From Parachlamydiales bacterium (GTDB taxonomy: Bacteria; Chlamydiota; Chlamydiia; Chlamydiales; Parachlamydiaceae): 32,701 bases of DNA. The stretch covers positions 1 through 32,701 of the forward strand of contig JAGVJG010000145.1 in NCBI GenBank assembly GCA_020051235.1, read 5' to 3'. Below are positions 8,949 through 17,144 of this stretch, in pieces (position 1 is the stretch's first letter; each line of letters begins with the position of its first letter). The notes under the pieces were generated by a model that was given only the letters and a program-made list of their open reading frames with translations, ran no database searches and was not told where the DNA came from. The position numbers and the translations under genes are program-made.

Positions 8949-9969
8949 TCATTTTATAAGGCGCAAGTGTTTCTAAATCGGAATCAGACATACTATTCGT
9001 AACGGCATTGCGAACGGCCTGTTCCAGATTAGGGCAGTATATATAACCAAACATTTTAGAAACATTATATTTGAGCGCGCTTAAGGCAAAACGATTTTCT
9101 GAAATAAATTTTGATAAGTTATAACGTTGTTCTAAATAATTGTTAGATGCCATCTTTTTATCATTCATATAGTTCAAAAGTGGAAGTTTAGCTTTCAGAG
9201 GATCTTTGGCGGCTAGTTTTATTTCTGATAAAATTGGCTCTTGGGCCCATAAATAGTAATTAAATTTTAATTGATCATTTATTTTTTCGGGATCATGTCC
9301 TAAATGTCTTATAAAGGGTCCTAAACGTTCGAGTTTTTTACTTAATCGATAAGTTGTTTGTCTAGGACCATCCTTTTTGTACCAAATTCGGCCAATATTT
9401 TTTCTATTCCAATTTTGTTTCGTTTGCATACAAGGAGCGGCATATTCATTAATGAAAAATCCCACCCTTTTTTTAGAAACGATAGGCGAGCTGAATAAAT
9501 CATCCACATTACTACAAATCTTACGTCCATCATAAGGAAACATAATCCCCCACAAAGCCCCAAACTCGATAGCAATCATATGCAAGGGGAATAAGACTAT
9601 TTTAATAATGCTTTTGACAATCTCGAGAAATACGTGTTTGCGTTTTAAACTCGCAAGTATTTCCTCACTCTTTTCATCTAAATACTTCTGCTCATTTAAC
9701 CACTCTTCACGAGCAAGCGAAAGCCCCTTTTTGACAACTTTTCCGCTTACTAAATCATAAATTTTTGCAGAAAGGCATTGAACAGGAAAATATATGATAT
9801 TGAAAATAGCCAGGGCCAAAAATTTAATTCTAAGCGTTTGTTTATCAGTGATACCCGGTCGATCAGCCCAAACTTCACCTGTTTGCGTACATACAACAAC
9901 AGGTTTACCCCCTATATCAAGCGTTTCTTCAAAGGGATAGATTAAATTATTAAAGCTTATGGCTGACAT
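8938..9969 (-). CDS. PYDGRK/APCMQ-motif family protein, copy 2 of 3
   Basis: This 343-residue paralogue shares the ordered layout of its neighbours: a polar start with GEVWADRP, a first hydrophobic region (about 47-70), LAREEWLNEQ (86-93), a second hydrophobic region (about 118-145), PYDGRK (145-150), VDDLFSSP and NEYAAPCMQ (174-182). The C-terminal half is charged and helical and differs from the other copies. It starts 2 nt after the stop of copy 3 and ends inside the start of copy 1, so the three are almost certainly one transcript. Function is unknown. Confidence 0.75.
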   Translation of the reverse strand: MSAISFNNLIYPFEETLDIGGKPVVVCTQTGEVWADRPGITDKQTLRIKFLALAIFNIIYFPVQCLSAKIYDLVSGKVVKKGLSLAREEWLNEQKYLDEKSEEILASLKRKHVFLEIVKSIIKIVLFPLHMIAIEFGALWGIMFPYDGRKICSNVDDLFSSPIVSKKRVGFFINEYAAPCMQTKQNWNRKNIGRIWYKKDGPRQTTYRLSKKLERLGPFIRHLGHDPEKINDQLKFNYYLWAQEPILSEIKLAAKDPLKAKLPLLNYMNDKKMASNNYLEQRYNLSKFISENRFALSALKYNVSKMFGYIYCPNLEQAVRNAVTNSMSDSDLETLAPYKMNDR

Positions 9970-9971
9970 AA

Positions 9972-11432
9972 TTACTTGGCGATGGTTTTGTATAGATCCA
10001 TCATTGATTTAAAATACCTATTAAAATTCCGGATCTTAGATTGATCGCCTTCGTCAATTAACTGAGATAGCTCTTTCATTTGTTCAGGCTTAAAGTCAAA
10101 AATATACTTAAGAAGTTTCTTTTTGCGACTTGCTGAAAGGTTTTGATCCCCACTTATTCTTACACTCAGATTTCGTCTTTGAGCTTTCAGATGGTTTTCA
10201 GGATTATTTATATCCAATGCTGCATTCAATTTCTGTATATCTAAAGGAAATGTTGCGACTAACGTCCAAAATTCCTTTTCATCTTGTTCTGAAAAGTAAT
10301 GGTTATTTAAATGATCGGTTAAAAGTTCTGTATTCACTCCCCGTTCTTTTAAATAATAGCGAATGGGATGTTGTAATATAACCTCTAGTTTTTCCTTTGA
10401 ATAGGTATAAATTCTATCAATAATTTCTAGGAGATTAGGATTGTTTAGCTCATTAATTTTTTGGTGAACCTTCATACGTAAATTGCCTAACTCATTTGGT
10501 TCTCTCATTTGATCAATGGCATCAAGATCATTTGCTTGAATTAATTTAATTAAGCGCTTCTGTTCATCTTTATCAAAAAAGGAAACGCTATAGAGATCAT
10601 GAATTCGTTTTGCTTGATTCAGAATGTCATTTATATTTTTAACCAGATTAGTGTTTTTTGGATCTTTCTTTAATTTTTTTATATTTTTATTAAGGTTATC
10701 AATATAACCCGGAGAAATATCTTTTAGATCTTGCTTTAATTTATCGACGTTTACGCCAACCGACCTTAAGAATGGACTCAAACGGCTAATTTTCTTTTTT
10801 AAACGATATTCAATTTGATTATTCGAATATTTATCAGCGTCATGAACTTTGTTAAGGTTTTTACTGATGAAATTCTCTGTATCTTGCATGCATGGAGCGC
10901 AATATTCATTATGCCTAAATAAAACATTCCTTGGATTATCTTCCCATCTGCGCATAAACGGCGATGCAAAAAAATCTTCAATATCGCAAAACATTTTTCT
11001 TCCATCATAAGGAAGAGCAATTCCCACAAGCGCACTAAACTCGAGTGCAATCAATTCAAATGGAAGAAGAACAATTTTGATGATATCTTTTACAATTTGA
11101 AAAACGATTTCTTTTCTTGTTAATGAATCTAAGGAAATATTATCGCGATTAGGATCATTTAACCATTTTTCTCTAGCCAGCTGTCGACCATTTTTAATGG
11201 ACTCTCCTGTTATTAAATGATAAACCCTTAATGGCAACTTTGTAGCTACCATATAGCAAGGCAAAAAACACCCTAAAACAATAAATTTGATCCGAGTCGA
11301 TTTTGAATCGGTATTATTTCTTGACGATACTTTCCATTCTTGCTTGGAGTTTAGGCAGGTTACCTTGGAAACCTCTCCGCTATCGAATGATTCATGCCAC
11401 TTAAAAAACAGGCCACGAGTACAGATTGTCAT
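9972..11432 (-). CDS. PYDGRK/APCMQ-motif family protein, copy 3 of 3 (longest)
   Basis: This 486-residue protein is first in the cluster. It has a GLFFKWHES and QEWKV start matching copy 1, hydrophobic stretches at about 49-67 and 116-141, LAREKWLND (86-93) matching copy 2, PYDGRKM (141-147), IEDFFASP and NEYCAPCMQ (175-183). A helical tail of about 300 residues is missing from the other copies. The start at 11432 is supported by alignment with copy 1. No strong Shine-Dalgarno is seen; instead a perfect inverted repeat (11415-11424 and 11447-11456) encloses the start codon. Function is unknown. The tail could be a separate domain acquired or lost among the copies. Confidence 0.78.
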   Translation of the reverse strand: MTICTRGLFFKWHESFDSGEVSKVTCLNSKQEWKVSSRNNTDSKSTRIKFIVLGCFLPCYMVATKLPLRVYHLITGESIKNGRQLAREKWLNDPNRDNISLDSLTRKEIVFQIVKDIIKIVLLPFELIALEFSALVGIALPYDGRKMFCDIEDFFASPFMRRWEDNPRNVLFRHNEYCAPCMQDTENFISKNLNKVHDADKYSNNQIEYRLKKKISRLSPFLRSVGVNVDKLKQDLKDISPGYIDNLNKNIKKLKKDPKNTNLVKNINDILNQAKRIHDLYSVSFFDKDEQKRLIKLIQANDLDAIDQMREPNELGNLRMKVHQKINELNNPNLLEIIDRIYTYSKEKLEVILQHPIRYYLKERGVNTELLTDHLNNHYFSEQDEKEFWTLVATFPLDIQKLNAALDINNPENHLKAQRRNLSVRISGDQNLSASRKKKLLKYIFDFKPEQMKELSQLIDEGDQSKIRNFNRYFKSMMDLYKTIAK

Positions 11433-11456
11433 TCTTTAATGATATCCTGTACTCGT
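11415..11456 (-). promoter_or_regulatory. Inverted repeat enclosing the start codon of the 9972-11432 gene
   Basis: On the minus strand ACGAGTACAG and CTGTACTCGT form a perfect 10-bp stem with a 22-nt loop that holds the ATG at 11432. GGCCTGTTTTTT follows six bases beyond the stem. It could be a translation-controlling hairpin, a protein operator, or the terminator of the upstream hydrolase gene, whose stop is 11 nt away, though the T run is offset. Confidence 0.5.
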
Positions 11457-11466
11457 TAAGATTGTA

Positions 11467-12540
11467 TTAATTATTGGTTAACTTTTGGGTTAGATTCTCA
11501 GGAGAAAACTTCCCGTCGACCTTAAATTTTTTAATCGAATTTCCCTTAAGCTGGCTTAAATCTACTTCTTTAATCGCTTGTTCATCGTAAGTTTTAAAGA
11601 AGATTTTAAGGTTCTGAGGGTCTCTAACCGTTGTAATCTGGGTAAATTCTGAAGCTATAGTGCCATCTTCTTTTTGACGCACCGACCCGAGGGGGATATC
11701 AAACTGGTTTAGGATGTGAAAAGCTTGGGGCACAGCTTCGATGTGGGTTGCAACAGGAATTGCTTGGGTGGAATAAACGGTAGCCCTTACAAAGCGAGCG
11801 GGAGGGGTAAAATCACCCGGCAGTCCTAAAAGACCTGTTCCCTGTCCAAGCGGCTTTAAATCCAGATCTCGAAGTTCAAGGGGTTTTGCATTATACGGAT
11901 TTAAATTCAGATAATTTCTCAAATTCGTGATATGCCAGTCAAAAGGAGGCGAGTTTGTAATGACGCCTAAATCGTTATCATAGCTAACTAACTTTCCTTT
12001 TATTGGCTCAATCACCAAACTTTTTCCTGACTTGTTATATACAACATAATGAAAGGGAGGAGGGGTAGATCCCCACCCCTTGCCAACAGTCGGAACGATC
12101 GAAACATTAGAAAGGGCGGCTTTTACTTCATCAACTGTTGCAAATTGAGTGACGAGCCAATTAGTAAAGTCTATAGGGGATAAGGCTTTCGATTGATTTT
12201 CAGCTGTTAAGGGGGCATATTCGGCAAAAGTAGGAAAATAGAAGGCACCTACCGCAAGCCCCTTTTCATTCATCCCATCTAAAATCGCGAGCTGGTCAAA
12301 AGCGATAGCTCCTACAGAGGCGTACTTAGATTTATATTTTAAACCCTCCCCCTTGTCGGTTGATCCGGTAAAATCGAGTCCTGCCGGAATATAGGCTAAA
12401 GACAGATCGATCACCATCCCAAATTCAAGTGTTCGGCCGTGAACGAAGGAGTTATCCTTGGCGATCATTTTGATTCCTGTGCAAGCTTCCGCTTGAAAAA
12501 AGGAAAAGGAAATAAGAGAGAGAAAAATAAATTTATTCAT
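11467..12540 (-). CDS. Exported choloylglycine hydrolase-family Ntn amidase
   Basis: This 357-residue N-terminal-nucleophile hydrolase belongs to the linear-amide C-N hydrolase family (conjugated bile acid hydrolase, penicillin V acylase, and N-acylethanolamine or ceramide amidases). A 19-residue signal peptide ends AEA, so cleavage would expose the catalytic Cys20 (CTGIK). Counterparts of the bile-salt-hydrolase residues are R36, E39 in place of the usual Asp, N91 (DGMNEKG), N196 (TNSPPFDWH) and R249 (ARFVRAT). The enzyme therefore looks intact. Substrate is unknown; bile acids are improbable for an amoeba symbiont, while N-acyl amides or lipid amides are plausible. It is transcribed towards the paralogue cluster and divergent from the NUDIX gene across 63 nt. 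Confidence 0.88.
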   Translation of the reverse strand: MNKFIFLSLISFSFFQAEACTGIKMIAKDNSFVHGRTLEFGMVIDLSLAYIPAGLDFTGSTDKGEGLKYKSKYASVGAIAFDQLAILDGMNEKGLAVGAFYFPTFAEYAPLTAENQSKALSPIDFTNWLVTQFATVDEVKAALSNVSIVPTVGKGWGSTPPPFHYVVYNKSGKSLVIEPIKGKLVSYDNDLGVITNSPPFDWHITNLRNYLNLNPYNAKPLELRDLDLKPLGQGTGLLGLPGDFTPPARFVRATVYSTQAIPVATHIEAVPQAFHILNQFDIPLGSVRQKEDGTIASEFTQITTVRDPQNLKIFFKTYDEQAIKEVDLSQLKGNSIKKFKVDGKFSPENLTQKLTNN

Positions 12541-12603
12541 AGTTATGGTTTAAAAATTTTTCTTATTCTTTTCCACAACTATTTATTTTGTTAAACTAAT
12601 TGA

Positions 12604-13119
12604 ATGAAAATATTATTAATTATAATTCCATTTATTTTAAATGCCGCTATTTATTTAGAAAAGCCCGATGATTTTAAACCAAAGTTTGAAATAATCGGCT
12701 GTTTTATTGAAGACGGAAATAAAATTTTATTCCTCCACCGACAAGACGAGAAAAGACAAGGAAACACTTGGGCCATACCCGGCGGAAAAATAGAGTCCAA
12801 TGAAACTCCCATAATAGCTGCCAGCCGTGAGGTATTTGAAGAAACGGGATTTACCCTAAAAGATTGGGAATATCTTGGAAAAGTCTACATTAATTATTGT
12901 AATTACGATTTCATCTACCACATGGTTCGAGCAAAAGCACCGAGCAACCCGGGAGATGTAAAAATACGTTTCGTGGAACATAAAGGCTTTACTTGGGTAA
13001 CTGCACAAGACGCTCTTCTCATGAATCTTATGCCGGATGAAGATGATTGCATAAAACTTATCTATCCTGATGTTATGAAGAGTAATGAAAATTACTCCGC
13101 TCAAACCCTACGAAACTAG
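12604..13119 (+). CDS. NUDIX hydrolase with possible signal peptide
   Basis: This 171-residue protein carries a complete NUDIX box, G61-x5-E67-x7-R75-E76-VFEETG, the Mg2+-binding diphosphate-cleaving motif. The first 16 residues are strongly hydrophobic (KILLIIIPFILNAAIYL), which would be an export signal or membrane anchor. That is unusual, since NUDIX enzymes usually act on cytoplasmic nucleoside diphosphates. The alternative is that the true start lies further in, but no ATG or good ribosome site appears before the FEIIGCF strand. The 3' end overlaps the cupin gene by 35 nt in another frame, so the two are translationally linked. Substrate cannot be told from sequence. Confidence 0.88.
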   Translation: MKILLIIIPFILNAAIYLEKPDDFKPKFEIIGCFIEDGNKILFLHRQDEKRQGNTWAIPGGKIESNETPIIAASREVFEETGFTLKDWEYLGKVYINYCNYDFIYHMVRAKAPSNPGDVKIRFVEHKGFTWVTAQDALLMNLMPDEDDCIKLIYPDVMKSNENYSAQTLRN

Positions 13120-13456
13120 AGAAAACGGTCTTTATAAATTTAAAGACCTTTCTCTTCCCTCTAACTTCACCTTATTTGAACATTTGTTAATATCGTTGCC
13201 TCCACACACTAAAGGAGGCAATCATTCTCATCCTCGCAGAGAAATTTTATTCGCTCCCCAACCTGGAATTTATTTTTTCTGGCTTCAAGATGAAGTGCTT
13301 CATAAACATCCCATGTTTGAAAACGGGATAGCCTATTTATTTGAAATTCCCCCGCACACCCCCCACGCCGTTCATAATAACTCAGATTTTCCCATTCTCA
13401 TTTTAGAATGGGCCGACGCCCCGCAAACAGATGTGAAAAGGCATACTTTAATCTAA
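13085..13456 (+). CDS. Small single-domain cupin
   Basis: This 123-residue protein has a single cupin barrel. Motif 1 reads PPHTKGGNHSHPRRE, giving metal-ligand candidates H47, H49 and E53, and motif 2 is PPHTPHAVHN with its histidines. The first motif is wider in ordinary members, so the fit is good but not exact. It is cytoplasmic, with no signal. The gene starts inside the end of the NUDIX gene, and its TAA shares a base with the ATG of the following leucine-rich-repeat gene (TAATG at 13454-13458), tying NUDIX, cupin and the repeat proteins into one operon. Ligand or reaction unknown. Confidence 0.8.
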   Translation: MKITPLKPYETRENGLYKFKDLSLPSNFTLFEHLLISLPPHTKGGNHSHPRREILFAPQPGIYFFWLQDEVLHKHPMFENGIAYLFEIPPHTPHAVHNNSDFPILILEWADAPQTDVKRHTLI

Positions 13457-14562
13457 TGGGCAGAAGTTCCGTTTTATTATATATACCGACCCCTTCGCAA
13501 AAAAATTTCGTGACTGAACTTATCAGTAAACCTGATCAAGACCTTTCACGATTTGTTCTCGTTCAAAAACTATTTATTTTAGGTTTATTTTTTCGATTGA
13601 AAGAAGATTTAGAAGATAACCATAATTTTTATCCTTTCATTAGTCGGCTAGTATATGAAATCAAATACCTTCATGGAACTTTATCTCTTTTAAAACCAAC
13701 TGAAAAAGCGATTTCGATATTAATAACACAAAATCTCACCGGCATCACAACCCTCAATTTAGATAGAATCGATCGAGTTCGATTTTGTCAGTTAGTTGGA
13801 AAAACTCCCAACCTTCAAACGTTAAGGATTCGTGGAAGCTCACTTGATCATGTACTTAATCTCGAGGGCTTACTCGATAAAACACCCCTTCTTTCAACTC
13901 TATGTCTGCAATTCACAACTCCCACTACCGGCAAACTAAAACCGCTTTTACAAAAACTCCCTTCATTATGTCATTTTATACTTAGAGGCTATACCTTTAC
14001 TTCAGAAGAACTGGGTCTTTTACCCCCTCTAATTACCCTATCATTTAGTAAAGTTAAGCTTCCTCACGTGAGTGACTGGGTTGAACTAATTAGACGTAAT
14101 CAACAGACACTTGAGCATCTTAGGTTAAAGAAAATTGCTTTATACCCTCAAAGGGATTTGATTGAAGCTATCATTCAATGTTCCCAGTTAATATCTCTCT
14201 GTATTCGAATTAAAGATTTTGGATGTGGTCTATCCAACAGCCTTTTTCAAGTTCTTCTAAAAAATAACTCCTTTCTTGAATCGATTTTTCTTGAAGATCT
14301 AGTTCAATTATCGGATTTCAGTCTAACCTCTCTAGCGGAGTTTGGAGCACAAATTCGGAACTTAAGACTTTTTCAAACCTCTATTACTCCTGAATCAATG
14401 ACTGTCTTTGCAAATAAATTTATGCAAAGAAAAACTGCCGAATATATCATCATCACGGGTATCGCAACGATTATAAGAAATAATAGTAAGACAAAAATTT
14501 CTTCAGATACAACTTCTTTGTCATTATGGTATAGAGGTTATAATCTTAAAAAGTTGGAATAA
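13456..14562 (+). CDS. Leucine-rich-repeat-like protein, tandem copy 1
   Basis: This 368-residue protein is taken from the ATG at 13456, which overlaps the cupin stop. An upstream in-frame ATG at 13408 lies wholly inside the cupin gene and is less likely. After a helical N-terminus of about 80 residues, irregular leucine-rich repeats follow, for example LTGITTLNLDRI, PNLQTLRIRGSSL, PLLSTLCLQF, LEHLRLKKIAL and QIRNLRLFQTSI, resembling ribonuclease-inhibitor-like or F-box-associated LRRs. There is no signal peptide. Such solenoids bind proteins, and in environmental chlamydiae and legionellae LRR proteins are often secreted effectors, but secretion is inference. The next gene is a paralogue beginning 1 nt after the stop. 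Confidence 0.75.
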   Translation: MGRSSVLLYIPTPSQKNFVTELISKPDQDLSRFVLVQKLFILGLFFRLKEDLEDNHNFYPFISRLVYEIKYLHGTLSLLKPTEKAISILITQNLTGITTLNLDRIDRVRFCQLVGKTPNLQTLRIRGSSLDHVLNLEGLLDKTPLLSTLCLQFTTPTTGKLKPLLQKLPSLCHFILRGYTFTSEELGLLPPLITLSFSKVKLPHVSDWVELIRRNQQTLEHLRLKKIALYPQRDLIEAIIQCSQLISLCIRIKDFGCGLSNSLFQVLLKNNSFLESIFLEDLVQLSDFSLTSLAEFGAQIRNLRLFQTSITPESMTVFANKFMQRKTAEYIIITGIATIIRNNSKTKISSDTTSLSLWYRGYNLKKLE

Positions 14563-14563
14563 A

Positions 14564-15766
14564 ATGGACAGCGGAAGACATATTGGAACGGATTTAAGCA
14601 CGAATGAATTGTTGTTTTTAAAATTTTGGATAAATCATCCAGAAAAAATTAAAACCCTAAATGCGGAGCGTGCACGAGCCCTTCTTGATCTATTTCTAAA
14701 AGCTAAAGATCATACCTACTTCGGTTCCCGTGAATTATATAAGCATGGTATATTATTAGGAAGTTATCCCCATTTTGTCCTCCCTAAAGGGATTATGCAT
14801 TCTCTTATTGCCGATGTTTCAAGACAGCTTGGACGAATTGAGGGTTGCATTTCTCTTTGGCGTACGCAAAAAAGAGATTTAGAAGCCCTTTCACAGGCCG
14901 ATTTATCGCCCGTTACCACTCTCCATCTGGATAAATTCACTGACTATCAGTCTATAGTAGGCAAATTTCCCCATCTCAAAATTTTGTACGTTAAAGATAA
15001 TTATATCGATAAAGAATCTAATCTTCTTAAGTTTATTCTTTCCTGTCCTGAGCTTACCACACTTGTTGTTTCAACAAATTTTTCCTTGCCTGAGAGATTT
15101 GTAAAATCGATACTCACACTTCCACACTTGAGTGTTCTTTATCTTCATGACTATATTCTTTCCGAAGAAGAAGGGGCTGCCCTAGTTGCAAAAGTAGAAT
15201 CGGGTACCTTAAAAACTTTAGCCTTAACAAAAGTCTATTTCAAGGATGTTGAGCAATTCTTTGAGCTGCTTGAAAAAGGTAGAGATACACTTGAAGGCCT
15301 TTTCTTATTTAATATGCATATTTGCAGTTTTAAAAAGCGTCATGAGGAGAAATCTCAAAATGAAAGACTTGTAGAGAAAATAACGAAATGTACCGGGTTA
15401 ATTTTCCTAAGCTTCCATATTGAATACGTTTTGACTCCTAATGATTTTACTAAAATCTTACGTAATAATCCCTATCTTGAAGAAATTCGCTACCGGGGTC
15501 CTATTTCTCAATATCTAAGCCCTAACTGTCTAGCTACCCTACAACTTTTTGGAAATTGTTTAAAAAGGACCGATTTAAGATTTCAAGCAACGGAATCTCA
15601 AGTTTGTGTAGCCCTGAAACATTTCGAAAAAAGACCGGATGTTCAATTTATTGGTCTTTCAACTCCTAATGACAGGTATTACGCAGGAAATCACAGAGAA
15701 ATGGACCGTAAGGCAGAGACTTTAAAGCGGTTTTGGGACCCCGAATTTCTCGATAATTTAAAATAA
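14564..15766 (+). CDS. Leucine-rich-repeat-like protein, tandem copy 2
   Basis: This 400-residue paralogue of the preceding gene has the same order of repeats. LSPVTTLHLDKF, PHLKILYVKDNYI, PELTTLVVSTNF, GTLKTLALTKVYF, DTLEGLFLFNMHI and PYLEEIRYRGPIS line up with matching segments of copy 1. Identity by eye is low, so the duplication is old. The N-terminal 80 residues are helical and not obviously F-box. It begins 1 nt after the copy 1 stop without a clear ribosome site, so reinitiation is likely. It ends 111 nt before the helicase; that gap is AT-rich, shows no convincing terminator and probably holds the helicase promoter. Confidence 0.75.
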   Translation: MDSGRHIGTDLSTNELLFLKFWINHPEKIKTLNAERARALLDLFLKAKDHTYFGSRELYKHGILLGSYPHFVLPKGIMHSLIADVSRQLGRIEGCISLWRTQKRDLEALSQADLSPVTTLHLDKFTDYQSIVGKFPHLKILYVKDNYIDKESNLLKFILSCPELTTLVVSTNFSLPERFVKSILTLPHLSVLYLHDYILSEEEGAALVAKVESGTLKTLALTKVYFKDVEQFFELLEKGRDTLEGLFLFNMHICSFKKRHEEKSQNERLVEKITKCTGLIFLSFHIEYVLTPNDFTKILRNNPYLEEIRYRGPISQYLSPNCLATLQLFGNCLKRTDLRFQATESQVCVALKHFEKRPDVQFIGLSTPNDRYYAGNHREMDRKAETLKRFWDPEFLDNLK

Positions 15767-15877
15767 TATTTAACAATTGTATAACAAAGTTTTTTAGTTT
15801 ATAATCAACCCAATCTTTTGGTCGATCAGTTAAATTTTAAATCTCTTCTGTTCTGCCATCAATAACTAAGGATAGAT

Positions 15878-17095
15878 GTGTTTAATCAATTTAATTTTGA
15901 CCCTAAAATTAATAAAGTTCTAACGGATGTTGGCTATAAAGAGCCTACACCCATCCAAGAACAAGCAATTCCAAAGGTACTAGAAGGGCTCGATGTAATC
16001 GCATCGGCGCAAACCGGAACCGGTAAGACAGCCGCTTTCATGCTCCCATTGATGCATTTTTTGACCTCAAATGAATACCGATCGGATAGAGGTCCCCAAG
16101 CTTTAATCCTTGTTCCTACTCGTGAACTTGCTATGCAAGTGGCAGAAGAAGCTAAAAAGTTCAGTAAATACCTAAATAAGACTAAAACTGTCTGTATTTA
16201 TGGCGGGATGCCATATCCTCAACAAAGAAGAGCTCTTTCGGGCCCTTATGAAATCCTAGTTGCAACACCTGGACGATTAATCGACCACCTTCAACAAGGC
16301 AAAGTCGATCTTTCAAGGATCAAATTCCTCGTTCTTGACGAAGCCGATCGTATGCTCGACATGGGCTTTATCGATGATGTCGATACCATTGTTAAACATA
16401 CCCCGGACACAAGACAAACCGTTCTTTTCTCAGCCACTATCGACAACAAAATCCTTCCTGTTTCAAAGAAGCTGCAGAAAAATCCGTTCATGATCAAAGT
16501 AGATCCTATTCAGAGAAGAACGGGTCACATTGAACAGAAGCTTTATTATGTCGATGGCTTAACACATAAAAAGCAAATCCTTGAAAAGCTTTTAGAAGGA
16601 CCTGAAATTGGCCCTTCTATCGTTTTCACATCTACGATTCATCAAGCGAATGATCTTGCTAAGCACCTTTACGATAAAGGCTACAAGACCGACGCTCTTC
16701 ACGGTGATTTAAAACAGAACCAAAGAAGCCGTATTTTAAATAAATTAAAAACGGGGAATATTCAACTTCTCGTAGCAACAGATGTAGCTGCACGTGGCAT
16801 TGACATTTCAACCCTCACTCACGTCTTTAATTTTGACCTTCCTTTTGTAGCTGAAGACTTCATCCATAGAATTGGTAGAACGGGAAGAGCCGGCGCTAGC
16901 GGCACCGCTATCACCTTTAGCACATATCAAGAAGATTTCCGCATTAAAAAGATCAATCAGCTCCTCGAAAAGCCGATTGTTGCACACATCCTTGAAGGTC
17001 TCGAACCGAAGCCAAAAGGTCAGTTTAGAGAAAAGCCTTCCCGCCGTTCGCAATTTGGCAACAGAGGCCGAAAACCTTTCTCAAAAAGAAAATAA
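15878..17095 (+). CDS. rhlE: DEAD-box ATP-dependent RNA helicase, RhlE type
   Basis: This 405-residue cytoplasmic RNA helicase starts at a GTG preceded by AAGGAT. All core motifs are visible: the Q-motif region FNFDPKINKVLTDVGYKEPT with PIQEQAI, motif I AQTGTGKT (44-51), PTRELA, TPGRL, DEAD (154-157), SAT (185-187), ARGID and HRIGRTGRAG. A short basic tail rich in Arg, Lys, Gly and Phe ends the protein, as in RhlE/CsdA-like helicases that remodel ribosomal or mRNA structures. The ATG at 15876 is out of frame and should not be used. A stem-loop follows the stop after 8 nt. Confidence 0.93.
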   Translation: MFNQFNFDPKINKVLTDVGYKEPTPIQEQAIPKVLEGLDVIASAQTGTGKTAAFMLPLMHFLTSNEYRSDRGPQALILVPTRELAMQVAEEAKKFSKYLNKTKTVCIYGGMPYPQQRRALSGPYEILVATPGRLIDHLQQGKVDLSRIKFLVLDEADRMLDMGFIDDVDTIVKHTPDTRQTVLFSATIDNKILPVSKKLQKNPFMIKVDPIQRRTGHIEQKLYYVDGLTHKKQILEKLLEGPEIGPSIVFTSTIHQANDLAKHLYDKGYKTDALHGDLKQNQRSRILNKLKTGNIQLLVATDVAARGIDISTLTHVFNFDLPFVAEDFIHRIGRTGRAGASGTAITFSTYQEDFRIKKINQLLEKPIVAHILEGLEPKPKGQFREKPSRRSQFGNRGRKPFSKRK

Positions 17096-17103
17096 ATTAA
17101 AAT

Positions 17104-17128
17104 GGCAGTCAGGAATAACCTGACTGCC
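17104..17128. terminator. Stem-loop between convergent genes
   Basis: GGCAGTCAGG (17104-17113) and CCTGACTGCC (17119-17128) form a perfect 10-bp stem with loop AATAA. It lies between the convergent stops of the helicase and the 308-residue gene. On the minus strand it is followed by a T-rich CATTTTAATTTATTTT, so it best fits a terminator for the minus gene and possibly works both ways. Confidence 0.75.
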
Positions 17129-17144
17129 GGCTGCTTTGGAACTT

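Noticed and set aside
11467..12540. Lipoprotein signal on the Ntn amidase
   Set aside because: The cysteine at position 20 is preceded by AEA, not a lipobox; it is also the required N-terminal nucleophile of the family.
15876..15878. ATG at 15876 as helicase start
   Set aside because: It is out of frame with the helicase; the in-frame start is GTG at 15878.
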